From positions 143,064 to 207,063 of the forward strand of contig JAOBSW010000523.1 in assembly GCA_026214975.1 (NCBI GenBank): a stretch of DNA of 64,000 nucleotides, read 5' to 3'. Below, piece by piece: positions 11,419-21,714 of the stretch (positions within the stretch are counted from its first letter, which is position 1; each line of letters begins with the position of its first letter). The notes under the pieces are model-generated. The model was not told the origin of the DNA, made no database searches, and saw only the letters and a list, made by a program, of their open reading frames with translations. The position numbers and the translations under genes were made by a program. This stretch comes from Gentiana macrophylla (taxonomy: Eukaryota; Streptophyta; Magnoliopsida; Gentianales; Gentianaceae).

Positions 11419-11948
11419 TATGACTATTTCTTCGATCTCGTCCACCAGGCGTTCTCAAGATCTTGATCGGCCTCACTCCGCTTCGTCGGGAGGAACGCGG
11501 GGACGGACTCTTCGCTGTTTGGTTTGACTATGGTTCGCTCGAGGTCGAGGGTGTAAAGCGGTGGACCTTTTCGACTCGAGTTTGCATATAAACATTTCGA
11601 ACACCAACACCTAAATCACGAGGTTTCGGGATTTTTTTCCTTATGCTTTCGCAGAGTGGGATTCACCGAGAATCCTTCACCCAACCTCGACGATTGAAAC
11701 GTGTTCCTTGGTTCTTTAATTATTATATATATATTTTTTTTTATTTTTTTAGAAAAGATACAGAAACAGGAACAAAAACCTACCTACGAAAAACTTGATA
11801 ACAAAAACTAGAAAAATTAATAAAACTAGACAACCGTACCGATTCCCCGGCAACGGCGCCAAAAACTTGTTTTTGGTTCCGTTGGCGGGAACACTCACCA
11901 CTATACTACCTTAGAAAAATTAATAATGAACTGGACAACCGAACCGAT
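11419..11948 (-). other. Athila 1 leader between primer site and gag
   Basis: About 530 bp of non-coding sequence between the primer site and the gag start. It contains a tandem duplication (about 11812-11870 and 11918-11975) that copies the primer site and the first LTR bases. Confidence 0.6.
11844..11861 (-). repeat. Duplicated tRNA-Asp primer site
   Basis: The plus strand here reads TCCCCGGCAACGGCGCCA, identical to the true primer site at 11949-11966, followed by AAAAACTTGT instead of the full LTR start. It is part of a tandem duplication of roughly 105 bp. Confidence 0.75.
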
Positions 11949-11966
11949 TCCCCGGCAACGGCGCCA
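11949..11966 (-). other. Primer-binding site, tRNA-Asp
   Basis: The plus strand TCCCCGGCAACGGCGCCA equals the 3' end of plant tRNA-Asp(GTC) with CCA, so the element strand is complementary to it. It lies 6 nt from the 5' LTR (11973). tRNA-Asp priming is known for Athila-type elements. Confidence 0.9.
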
Positions 11967-11972
11967 ACAACT

Positions 11973-13743
11973 TGTCTCGGATTTTATAGCAAAGCAAAAC
12001 AAACAAGTAATAAATAAATCCGGTTTACCCCAAGTGCAGGGATTGTAGTATAGAGGTTAATACCGGAGTCGATCCACAGGGAATCGAGGTTGGTCTAGTT
12101 CTTAATTTTCGAAAGTTTGTCACGGAAAATAAAAACAAAAGCAGAATTAAAAGCGAAAACAATAAAGCGGATGAGAGGTTGTCAATCCAAAGCCAGGAAA
12201 GATAATTACTGAACTAAGTTATTTCTACTTTATAACTAAAACTACAATTTCTACGATTACTACGATGAAGGCGAAAGCAAGACACACAACGATTTCTTTT
12301 CAATTAATTTAACAACGAACAAGCAATGATCCACCGATTCCACAACACTCAATTTCTTCTCTGGATTATCTTGTAGTGATTTAACGAAAATTGTGATTCA
12401 CCCATCAAAGGTATGAATTTCTACTTTCGTAGATAATTCGCCTATCAATCTTTTATCTTTCGATCTTAAAGATTAACGCTTTCATAACAAAGGTGTGAAA
12501 TCTCTCAATTTCGTAATCTAGATATTCAACCTAACAACTCTCGTTATTTTAGATCAAAAATCCAATCTTTAATATGGTGATCTAAGTTTAACAACGACTC
12601 GTCAAACGTTAAACATCAAATATGCAACGATCTCTCGATATAATTGCATAAAAGCGAATAAAGCATAATAAAGATACAACTTTTATTAAAACTTACAAGA
12701 TAATCCAAATTCGAAATCGAGATGTGCTAAGAATCGGCTTCACAAGGCTTGTTCCAACGTGCTTTAGCTTCTCATCATCGTTTTATTACAACTTTATTTA
12801 TACATACAAGCATATACATATACATACATACATAGACATATGCATATATATATGGCCCAAAACTAAAAAGAAAGAAGAAAGAAGCTTGTATGTATGCTTA
12901 CATATAGATATACATAGACATATATGTATATATACATACACACATCTTCAATTCTTCAACAAAATGATAGAAAAAAGTGGAGAAACTACATGGAGAAAGG
13001 GATGGACATGGAGGCCATGAGAGGGGCGGCCAAGGCCTTCTTTAGGTGAATGGGTGGTGTTATGATGGATATGTTCTCTCCATGTATGATGATGGATGTG
13101 TGTATATAATGGGAGGTGATATAAGGGAGCTATCATTTGGGGGAGGCTAGGAGGTTGTTATGGAGGCTTGGGAGTAATGATGAGTTTGTTGGGGAGGCTT
13201 GGGAGTTTGTTAGGTAGGCTTGGGAGAGCAAATAAATATCTCCGGTTCGTCCGTTTTTTCAGCTGTTCGGAAAAAAAATCATAACTTGAGTTGTAGACCT
13301 CCAATTGACGTGATTCAAAATGCGTTGGAAAGCTCGTTTGAATATATAAAACTTTCATCAAGACCTCGTCCCCTGAAAATGTCTCTAAGTCAGGTCAAAT
13401 TTCCATCGAAAACAGGTTACGGTAGAAGCTCGTTGGACAAAATTGATCCCTTTAACTCGTAAACTCGTAGCATCTTCTTCTCTTCCTCAAAATCCATCTT
13501 TTAGGATTCCAAAACATGCCTTCTTCATCAAATATTCTCTTTGTCTCAAAATATTCTCTTTGTCCCCCAAATATTCTCTTTGTCCCCTCTTAGATTTTTC
13601 TTGCTTGATCGAGGCAAAACTCTCGTCTCGTGATTCGATCTTTAGTTCCGTCTTCTTGCATAATTCTTATCTTTTTACACGAACACAAAGAAACGAACCA
13701 CGAGTATTTCTGACCACAACAGTTTTAACAGTACAGTATATGT

Positions 13744-13795
<52 letters not shown>

Positions 13796-14220
13796 TCGAG
13801 AGAAAAAAAAACAAAAGAGACAAGCAAAAGACAAAGGGAATATATGGGGAGCCCAAGGAATATTTTTATTCCTTTGAAGATATATATAAATATATGGATA
13901 GATAGATAACTACTACTTATACATTTTAGTAATTATGACTTGAGTTGGTATAATAATGCTCAAAATCCGAACCTTATCATCTTTTAATCATTTTTTAGAT
14001 CGAAAATATGTATCTACAAGACATCAAAACATTGCAAAGTGTAATCACATATAAAACCAACGATAAAACACATAAATCAACCACTTTTGCAATTAAACCG
14101 TTTAAAACCTCACTTGCTCAATAAATCGATTAAACGCTCATTTTCTATGCAAATTATATAAATGTGGAGGAAATCATTATAAAATATATCATTAGAAATC
14201 GTATAAAATCACCCTTAACA
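11973..14220 (-). repeat. 5' LTR of Athila 1
   Basis: In element orientation this is the upstream LTR. On the plus strand it runs TGTCTCGG to CTTAACA. Compared with 1328-3580 it has a longer pure TA tract (about 13747-13793), a few indels and scattered substitutions. The open frame 13443-13877 is chance coding through the TA tract. Confidence 0.92.
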
Positions 14221-14225
14221 ATACT
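14221..14225. repeat. Right target-site duplication of Athila 1 (ATACT)
   Basis: ATACT directly follows the LTR end and matches 1323-1327. Confidence 0.9.
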
Positions 14226-14805
14226 ATAATCACGACTGAGAAGATAACTCAGTGGATTTGTTGTATAAACATAAAATAAAATACTAGAAATAAAATAACA
14301 AAAATAAATTGACAAAAATAAAATAACAAAAAAAGTAACAAATGGATTAAGGACCAGTTGGACGGAACAGTATTAAACGATAGTGAGAACCCCAAATCTT
14401 ATTTGAAAGAATCACCACAGATCTCGCGGAACAAAAAGTAGTCTGTTGACGGAAACAACTGTTCATTCGTCAGAGCCACGTTTATCTCATGCGGTAGTCC
14501 GCGTAGCGATAGACATGTATGACTTTGACAGATGTCCGGTAAACAGAAAAAGAAAAGAAAAAGGTGGTGCTTATAATTGCAACCACATGTATTAGATGAT
14601 AGTATTTAGGTAAAGAAGCTACCTTTATAGAAGAATAGTAGATCTTTACAGAAGAGTAGTAGATCTGAAACTTTGACTACCGGTTGCCGGAAACCACTGC
14701 TCACCGGAGTTGTTATACAAGTTCCAGGTGGAACCAAACTTCAAAAACAAGTCCAAGTTGGACTTAACTTCAACTTAAAGATCAAAGTTCAAGTTGAATC
14801 TATCT
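14226..14805 (-). promoter_or_regulatory. Inverted leader, continuation of 1131-1327
   Basis: Reverse complement of the 5' half of the viral leader, ending at the TTCAACTT hairpin. Together with 1131-1327 it makes one complete inverted leader belonging to the defective minus-strand B unit. It carries the inverted ACTGAG-TTATCTT-CTCAGT hairpin near its left end. Confidence 0.85.
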
Positions 14806-15167
14806 TCTTTATAGTATAGAAGAAAGATCAATCAAGAACATTACAAAGATTTATAGTATTGAAAGAAGAAATTTGGAAGTTGGAAACTACAAAAGAGTTG
14901 GAGGTTTTCTTCAAAGAAAATTTTCTTTCTTTATCTAGCTTTCTCTCTCTCTTTTGACAACTTCTGAATGAGCCCCCAAGGTGTGCTTATATAGGCGGTT
15001 GGGTGCCAGATAGGTCCAAATATGAATAGTAATCGAATCTTTCTTTTACTATTTGAACAGTAAAAGTCATGATATAATGGACGACATGGGTCCCATGTAT
15101 CTTTTACTTGTCAACTAGTCACAGTAAATTTTGTTTTTATTGAGCACTTTTTACCAATGTTAAAAGA
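14806..15167 (-). promoter_or_regulatory. Viral promoter and R-like region downstream of A1 (minus)
   Basis: The minus strand carries the TATA box TATATAAG (14986-14993) about 170 nt after the end of the A1 coding region. It is followed by an AG-rich stretch, then a CTATAAATCTTTGTAATG-like stretch that may act as polyadenylation signal, then the leader. The layout (coding end, TATA, short R, leader, primer site) is that of a caulimovirid 35S-type promoter whose transcript is terminally redundant; this function is inferred from position. Equivalent blocks are at 27608-28019, 33731-34325, 49107-49470, 51471-51743 (inverted) and 52491-52850. Confidence 0.7.
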
Positions 15168-16475
15168 TCAAATCCTTCCCGGTTTTCTTTCCTTTGGAAA
15201 AGAGTCTGTTTCCTCTTTTATGAAATATTCCGCCTGATACCAATTCACCAGGTCTGTGAACTTGGTTTGTATATTGTACGGAATACATATATCCTGATTC
15301 TTTTCCTCATCTTCTTGTATATATATTTTGTAGATGTGGTTTTGATATATTAATTCATGACGCAGCCATGAGAATGTGAGATGGTTCTTTTCCCAAAGAT
15401 TGAAGGCGATGGTTCTACTTCTCCATCTATCTATCTGTAGTCTTTTTGGATAATTGCATTTTATCATATATTCTAACTCTCCATTGTACCAGTTTCGTGT
15501 TGCTTGGTTGACCTGATATTTTTCTAGGAATATGATATGCTTTGCAGGTTCAAAGATATGATCTATCCATTCTGGAGATTTTGATTCGATGTTTGCCACC
15601 ACGCCACATTGGACAGAGCTGGAGGAGGATTGTTGTGATAGTATTTGGAAATCATTGATGATTTGTTTAAATTTGCTCCCCAGACAGCAGTTAGATATTG
15701 TATTAGGATGGAAGAGAATAAAATCGATCAATCCAAAGTCTAGGAGAGTTTGTATTGTAATTGTTTCTCCTTTGAACATTGTTCCATCTTGGTGGTGTAT
15801 ATTAAATTGCTAAAAGTCAATTGCACACTTATTTATCTTGTAATCTAGCGTGCAGCTACATGGTTGTCGTATACATTACGAATTTGTGGCATTCTTTTGT
15901 CCTGCTATGGTAGTATTCTTGTTGTATGAAGATTCCTTTAATACATAACTTTTTTTTAAGATGAAATCAAGAAATTCATGTATCTTTTCTTCCCTTGCTT
16001 CGAAGTTTTGTCGTGCAATGTTGAAGATATGTTGCCTTATTGTAACTGGTAATCCGAGTATTTGTGAATGAGGATGAAAAAATGTTTTTACTGGATCAAG
16101 AGGAGCTGATCCATAATCTTTTGATAGGTTTATGACAAGTCTATTTTTGAGATCAAGTATCTCTTTTTGTAGTTTATGATAGTATATTTGGAGGGAATTT
16201 TTCTTAAAACTCACCAGCGGCATATCGGACAAGTCACTGATCTCAGTTCTAATGACTTTCTCAATATAGAAATTGGCTCTATGTTTTCTAAATGCCAATT
16301 TTTTAGCTGGTGCTATTGTATGAAATCCGTAGAATATAGGATCAGGAACATTAATTGATTCTTTCACATGTGACCATGTTTTATATATTCCAGGGGTTTT
16401 ACCCTTCAATACCACAAAGTATTTAAAGTTACTTTTGGTGATAAAATATTTCTCAACATCTTGTAGACCTTTCAT
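15168..16475 (-). pseudogene. Component A1: viroplasmin-like domain and C-terminal domain
   Basis: Minus-strand frames at 15876-16475 and 15168-15779. The first (about 16290-16425) has the viroplasmin/RNase H1 N-terminal-like signature: YFVVLKGKTPGIYKTW followed by FYGFHT. This fold is known from caulimovirus inclusion-body proteins and binds nucleic acid. The second part has TIQTLLDFGLIDFILF, ESKSPEWIDHIFEPAKHIIF and RWRSRTIAFNLWE. It is shared with component B but unlike any family I recognise. An in-frame TAA at 16524-16526 separates protease and viroplasmin in this copy; copy A2 has a sense codon there. A frameshift lies near 15870. No reverse transcriptase is found between protease and viroplasmin, or after it. 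Confidence 0.75.
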
Positions 16476-16523
16476 GTATCTATCTTTATCATCCCTGCTT
16501 TGGTTAAGATGGTCAAGCAGGTT

Positions 16524-17093
16524 TTATTGATCTTTTGTTAATATATTGCCTTTTGTGCTTCTATATTTTCTTCTATGCTTGGAAACTTTGAAGACTGGTT
16601 TCATCTGTAATGAATTTTGCTCTTTAGCCAAAAGTTTTGGCTGAGATGCTTTATTATTATTAGGACTTTGTATCAACGGTTTGTCTTTTGTGGGTGTTTC
16701 AACAAAATCAAAATTTATAGTTTCGCTTCCAATATCAAAGTAAACAGATTTATTTCTGACTGTGTATGGTGTTATTAGTGCAATGAATGGTGTTCCTAAT
16801 ATTACTTTGTGATTCATATTTTTGATGAGGACGAAAGATATTTTTAACAAAAATCCATCTTTAGATTTTGATGCCTCAACCTTGGAATCAATTTGTAATT
16901 TAGAATTATTAGCAGTAGATAATTGATCAATGGTCTTTTGTCGGAAGTTTTTGGGTACTAGATCTGGTTGTATGCAATTAAGATCTGCCCCTGTATCAAA
17001 TAACGAAATTGTTTCGATATGGAAGTCTTTAGAGAAATATATTTTGATTTTCATTAAATATTGTTTTGATGTAATTTCTTTAAGGATGAACAA
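16524..17093 (-). pseudogene. Component A1: aspartic protease and linker
   Basis: A 189-codon minus-strand frame. The active site is SLFDTGADLNCIQPDL (Asp codon at 16995-16997), followed by a flap-region equivalent and the closing retropepsin motif HKVILGTPFIAL. It is expected to cleave the A polyprotein. About 75 basic residues follow and lead, after an in-frame stop, into the viroplasmin-like domain. In other caulimovirids reverse transcriptase and RNase H follow the protease directly; here they do not. The protease core itself looks intact. Confidence 0.85.
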
Positions 17094-17346
17094 GAAGTTT
17101 TCTGTAACTTTCTCAATTTCAGGATCATCATCCTTATCAGAAAGATTGTTATTATCGTTATTTAAGAAAAGGATATTTTTTATTTCTTCAACCTCTCATT
17201 TTCTATAATCCCATAAATCCTTCAATTCCTCTTTAATTTCCATTATTTGTTCTTGGAGTTTATTAAGTGTAACGTCATCCTTGGGTTTCGTTTTAAGGAT
17301 CTCTGTTAAGTCATAAGGTTTTCTTGGACTAACAGCTAACCTATTT

Positions 17347-19111
17347 TCATTTTTTCCTTATGGGGTCTAAGATTTTTTCAAGGTAGATTTGTTGAAGGTT
17401 AGGATCACTTAGATTTTTTAACACTTCAATTTGGAATTCCTGGTCCTTGGTAAGAACATAAATATGTTCTCCAGAGTTAGAGGCATCATGTTGACGTGTT
17501 TCCTCATTATCAGAAGAAGAATCCGTCTCAGACAAGTCATTGAGTAGTACTGATAACTTATTTGCTACCTCTTCCTCTATATTTAACTCTTGTAGTTTTT
17601 TATTAAACCTACAGTAGTTTTTCAGTATGTCCTTTTTTATGACATTTATAACATTCAATATCTTTATACCACGGTTTGGTATCTTGTCTTGGTTTGGCAT
17701 CTTGGTGCCTCTGGTGATAATCCCCTTTAGGCTTTTGAGGCTTCCTCTTCGGGTATTTCTTTTTGAAAGGTTCTTTGTATTGTTTGTTGCTACAATCCCC
17801 TTTAAATTTTAAAACAGGTTTTTGTTGATCTATATCAGACCGTGTACAAAATGTTCCTAGTTCTTGTTTAGTTTGCTTTAGCTCCCATTTTAGGTGCTTT
17901 TGAAGTTTTAAGTCTTGACATATTTTTAATCCTTCTTGCTGGGTTAAACAAACTAACTGTCCGTAGGTGAACTCATCATAGGGAATTATTTGTTTACAAC
18001 AATTTTCTCGGATCTTATTTCTGACCTTCTCTCCAAGGAGTGTTTGTAATCCGGCTAAGAATTTTTCTTTCCAAAATGGTTGGTTGGAGTCTTCTCTAAG
18101 CATTACTCTTGTTAGGAAGGTATTCTTGTAATACTGGAAATCACTTAGTTTTCTGCACCTAAGGTTAGATAGTAATTCCGCATTTTTATGCCTTATGTGA
18201 GATGGATCTCCTATGAAATATATAGAAATTGATAGAATAAGGGTGTCAACAGCATTTCGCTCCGCAAACCCACTAGAATTAATGTAAGTTTCTCCTCTGT
18301 CATTAGTTTTTACAGAATTGAGAATTCCATCTTGGTTTGTTGGGGTTAGGTAGAAATCCCACCATCCTTTTAGTTGTCCCGAAAAACCTGATATAATTGT
18401 TTCTGCTATGGTTTTATCAGATACATTTATATCATGTTTTCTAAAAATTTTAGCATACATGGTCATCTGTTGTAGTATGCCAAGTATCTCATATTCTTAT
18501 TTTCCATTTATGTTCCAATCATATATATAATCACTGCTAAACTGTGGTTGTGATATTGGTTTGACAGTGTATAGATCTCGAACAGAATCCCATTCAATCT
18601 TATTGATCAAATTTTCTCCTTCTTGGAACTGTTCTATTGTTTTATCAGAATCTGAACTGGAACCATGGTCTAGGGTATTTATCCTTTTATTTGAAGAGAT
18701 TTCAGCTGTGTCAGGAACCACATTGGTGTGACTATTAGTCATAGCCTCATTATATAGTTCCTCTTTAATCTTTTTTATAGTTTCCAGATATTCAGAATGA
18801 TTATCATTGAATTTTTTTCTACCCTCTTTAGATATTTGGAATGGTTTGAAGACGGGGTCTTGGTGTCTATTGGTAGAAGTCGTAATAATAGACTGGTTTT
18901 GAACAAGATCCTCAATCCTGTCAAGAAGTTTTCCTACTGTTTTGAGATGGATGTTGGTATAATTTAGTTGTTTGACTATATCCTTCCCCTCCTTATCACT
19001 AGGATCTGTTGGGTTACTAATAGGTATAGCTTCAACTTGTTCCTTCTCTATTCGTAAGATTATTCCTTGTAAAGGAGGATGAATAGACGAGACCTTTATA
19101 GCTTTATCCAT
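17347..19111 (-). pseudogene. Component A1: capsid-like region with CCHC zinc knuckle
   Basis: Three minus-strand frames. 18497-19111 starts after the WFxKNF domain and includes coiled-coil-like sequence (TVGKLLDRIEDLVQNQ) and an acidic Ser-rich linker. 17609-18466 is the capsid core, with SGFSGQLKGWWDFYL, a helix-rich segment similar in layout to caulimovirid/Ty3 capsid, and a Lys/Arg-rich stretch ending in CYKCHKKGH of a CCHC knuckle (about 17610-17652). 17347-17700 continues past the knuckle into an acidic tail. The last Cys of the knuckle falls in the next frame, so a frameshift sits at the knuckle. Copy A2 has the knuckle in one frame but lacks much of the core. Inferred role: coat protein that packages nucleic acid. 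Confidence 0.75.
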
Positions 19112-19114
19112 GGT

Positions 19115-19400
19115 TTCCCATTATACAATTCCTTTTTTCTCAGATACTGGATTAACAGTATTATTAAAAGGATAATCAATGGAGTTTTCAGAACAATATA
19201 TTTTAAACCAATTGAAGAACAATATATTGACTTTTTGTTTTATCACAAAATCATAAAATTGTTCTTGAATATATTGTCTTGTTTTTATGAAATTTTTTAA
19301 GAACCATATTCTTTTGATGTGGTTATGTTTAGCAACAAAATCATCATGGAAAAACTTCTTGTCGATCTTGAACTCCTTTTCTAGTACATTTAAAATTTTC
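19115..19400 (-). pseudogene. Component A1: conserved WFxKNF domain
   Basis: The minus strand here encodes RIWFLKNF, then DFVIKQKVNILFFNWFK and a short SIDYPF motif, with frameshifts at both sides. The same domain is in A2 (about 45440-45605), B1 (21060-21260) and B2 (29340-29520), placed after the movement protein in A and right after the N-terminus in B. I do not recognise the family. Because both components keep it, it probably serves a function each product needs. Confidence 0.65.
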
Positions 19401-19746
19401 CCAATATTTTCTGATACAGAGGAATAAGAGGGACTAGTGGGAGTATTACTGAGATCTTCATTAGATGTTAATTTGGAATAGGTAGTTTACTAGAGTAATC
19501 AATCTTCCTAATATGGGAATTTGGTATAACGGAGGTTGATTTCCTATGCTTGATTAGCGTGTTTGGTTGAAAAGTTTCTTGTGGGTTAAGAATACCTTGG
19601 TCAGAGATGACTTCAGGTTCCCTATGGCTTTGAGATTTTGTGAAAGAAATACCAACTCTTCCATCTTCATATTCCGTAACATAACTAAGTTGATTGTTTG
19701 GCCTTAAGTTGTTACTAGAAGATGGTTTGGTTTCTCCTTCGAGGAA
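19401..19746 (-). pseudogene. Component A1: spacer after the movement protein
   Basis: Minus-strand coding remnant linking movement protein to the WFxKNF domain, colinear with A2 45100-45440 but frameshifted. It is Ser/Thr-rich with no recognised motif. Confidence 0.55.
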
Positions 19747-20136
19747 TCATTCATCAGGAATAGTTATGTCTTTCCATTGAATAGTTCTAGGAATATTAGC
19801 ATTTTCACGAGAAAAGTCTGTTTGTAACAAAAGGGTTGATCCTTTTGGACATGTATTTCTTGCCCTGGTTGCAAAAGCTGTCATCATTGTCTTATAGTAT
19901 AATCTATAGATGATTGCAATAGGTATAGATCCTTCAAGCATTCTATAATTATGAGTCTTTATTTGGAAGACTAGACTTTTAAGAACATTTTTGTCTGAGA
20001 GTGATACTGATAGGTTTGGAAAACAATTAAAAGATATAGGTCTTGTACAAAGACTAGACTCAATTGAACTGAGAAGGGAATCTTCATAGCTTGTATGCCT
20101 AGCGTCCCTGAGCATGACCAGAATAGGAGTATTCAA
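19747..20136 (-). pseudogene. Component A1: movement protein core (30K superfamily)
   Basis: A 129-codon minus-strand frame. It carries RDARHTSYEDSLLSSIES, PISFNCFPNLSVSLSDKN, LEGSIPIAIIYRLYYKTM and then NIPRTIQWKDITIPDEW. Order and spacing match the 30K movement proteins of caulimovirids (Pfam MP type), which let virus pass through plasmodesmata. The protein continues upstream through 20137-20277 after a frameshift. It is nearly identical to A2 44453-45100. Its presence argues for an ancestor that was a plant virus rather than an ordinary retrotransposon. Confidence 0.88.
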
Positions 20137-20277
20137 GCCTTCTTTTGTGAGGGGTTTAATTCCAACCTAAACTAAACCAATATTTTTATATCCATACTTT
20201 CGTTCCCTGTGTTTTTGTATAGTTTTGGGAGTAAGTAGGCTAATAGTTTCAGAGGGGTTTTGTATTAGTATATCCAT

Positions 20278-20487
20278 TTATTCTATTTTAACGGTATAAT
20301 CAGATATTATAGGACACCAGGTTTTATAGATATGTTTTTTACTTACCATAGGAATTTTCCAATTATCAATTGACTCATTAAAATCTTCTATAACGTATTC
20401 TTCACTGTTTATTATCTTAGTTGAACGATTACTAGACTGAATTGAAACAGAATCAGACGAAGTAGAGCCAGAGTGGTGCGAATCCAT
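20278..20487 (-). pseudogene. Component A1: N-terminus of polyprotein
   Basis: Begins MDSHHSGSTSSDSVS at 20487 on the minus strand; the same first 15 or so residues open A2 (except one change) and B2. The stretch continues to about residue 69 and stops by frameshift before the movement protein. A splice-donor-like GTAAGT lies on the minus strand at 20341-20346. Confidence 0.8.
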
Positions 20488-20916
20488 CTATGCTTCTCAA
20501 CCTATTATATGGGGCTTGATTCTTACTACGGTTCTGAACAAAATAAGGATAAAATGCCTTCACCGAGGACTTACTACGCTTTTATACCGTTCGGGGCAAA
20601 TATGCTTATAAGAACACAATCCTTTCTACAACAAGGACGAGACGCGGTATGCAGACCTCTACACCACACACACACTACCCGCCGTGGCTCGATGCGAGCG
20701 GATTGAGCCACGATGGGGTAGTGTTGTGTGTGGTGTAGAGGTCTGGTATAGCCTGCGTCTCGTCCTTGTTGTAGAAAGGATTGTGTTCCTGCGAGCATAT
20801 TTGCCCCGAACGATACAGAAGGTGTTGTAAGTCCTCAAGTGAAGGCAGTTTATCCTTATTTTGATCAGGGACCGTAGTAAGAATACAAGCACCATATAAT
20901 AGGTTGAGAAGCAGAG
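20488..20916. repeat. Head-to-head inverted junction of A1 and B1 at the primer site
   Basis: Two arms of about 205-215 bp, near-mirror copies of the stretch between primer site and start codon, meet around 20695. The left arm runs on the minus strand to the A1 start; the right arm runs on the plus strand to the B1 start (20917). At the centre only remnants of the primer site remain (CGTGGCTC and GAGCCACG back to back). The leader proper is missing from both sides. Short frames inside (for example 20473-20706) are not genes. Confidence 0.85.
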
Positions 20917-21714
20917 ATGGATTCGCACCACTCTGGCTCTACTTCGTAGATCTAACTAGGAAGATAACGAACGGAGAAAATATTGATATATAAGATTATC
21001 AATTTACGATTGGTAAACTGCTAAAAATTGAACAGTCCTGAGAATAATAAAGAGTTCAAACCTGATAAACAATTCATTCACAATGATTTTTGTGCTGATT
21101 ATAACCTAGAGAAAAGAATATGGTTTTTCAAAAACTTCCTTAAAACTAGACAATATGTTCAAGACAAGTTCTATGAAATTGTCTTCGAATATAGGGTCAA
21201 TATTCTATTCTTTCAATGGTTTGAAATCTATCCATATGAAAATTCTATCAATTATCCTTTTAAAAACTCTCTTGATTTTTCTATTCCTTCATGGAAGATA
21301 ATTATTGATTCTAAGAAAAAATCGTATCATCATTTAGCTTTACATAAAGCGATGAGTAACGGCAAAACCTATTACACAGAATCAACAAAGAAAGAATCAT
21401 ATGTCTGTGAGAAAAAGGATAGAATAAATAAACAATCTTTAGGTCAAAAGGCCATCCCTATTCCTCCAACTTTCCAAAGTGAAATAATTAAAACAGGAAT
21501 AGAAACGACTGAGCCAATTAGAAAGGTTTTGGAGAATACTGTAAACTCTGTAGAAACCTCACAAGGCAATCATTCCTTTATGAACAGATAACTACTAGAG
21601 CAATTCTAGTTGAATATACATAAGTAATAATACACATGATGAGAAGATAATTCAAATTCCAACACAATCGTTGTTGATAGAGTTGGCTAATAAGGAAACT
21701 AAGAAAGATAATAC
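20917..21714 (+). pseudogene. Component B1: N-terminus and WFxKNF domain
   Basis: ATG at 20917 opens MDSHHSGSTSS and then hits TAG, because about 28 nt present in B2 are missing. Coding resumes by 21028 (187 codons to 21591) with NDFCADYNLEKRIWFFKNFL and YRVNILFFQWFEIYPY, the domain also found in component A. A Ser/Lys-rich stretch follows, with PIPPTFQSEIIKTG. There is no movement protein: the region that lies between N-terminus and WFxKNF domain in A is absent. The frame breaks before the solo LTR. Confidence 0.75.
21710..21714. repeat. Left target-site duplication of solo LTR (AATAC)
   Basis: AATAC before the insert; the second copy is at 23577-23581. Removing the insert plus one copy restores continuity with B2 (about 29990). 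Confidence 0.8.

Larger units (their letters stand above)
1328..14220 (-). mobile_element. Athila-type Ty3/gypsy retrotransposon (Athila 1), complete but decayed
   Basis: A 12.9-kb element bounded by two LTRs of about 2.25 kb (1328-3580 and 11973-14220) and an ATACT duplication. It is read on the minus strand: primer site 11949-11966, gag, protease, reverse transcriptase, RNase H, integrase, then a 2-kb 3' non-coding region and a polypurine tract. The tRNA-Asp primer site, FMDD reverse transcriptase and gag type place it in the Athila/Tat branch. No chromodomain and no clear env-like frame is seen. The coding region is broken by many frameshifts. The LTRs are very similar to each other by eye (about 1% substitutions, not computed), so insertion looks recent relative to the apparent decay. 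Part of the decay may therefore be inherited from a defective master copy or be sequencing error. Confidence 0.92.

Noticed and set aside
20473..20931. Overlapping frames on both strands around the 20.7 kb palindrome, resembling a terminal inverted repeat of a DNA transposon
   Set aside because: The arms are viral primer-site-to-start sequence, each continuing into its own viral coding region. No transposase and no target duplication.
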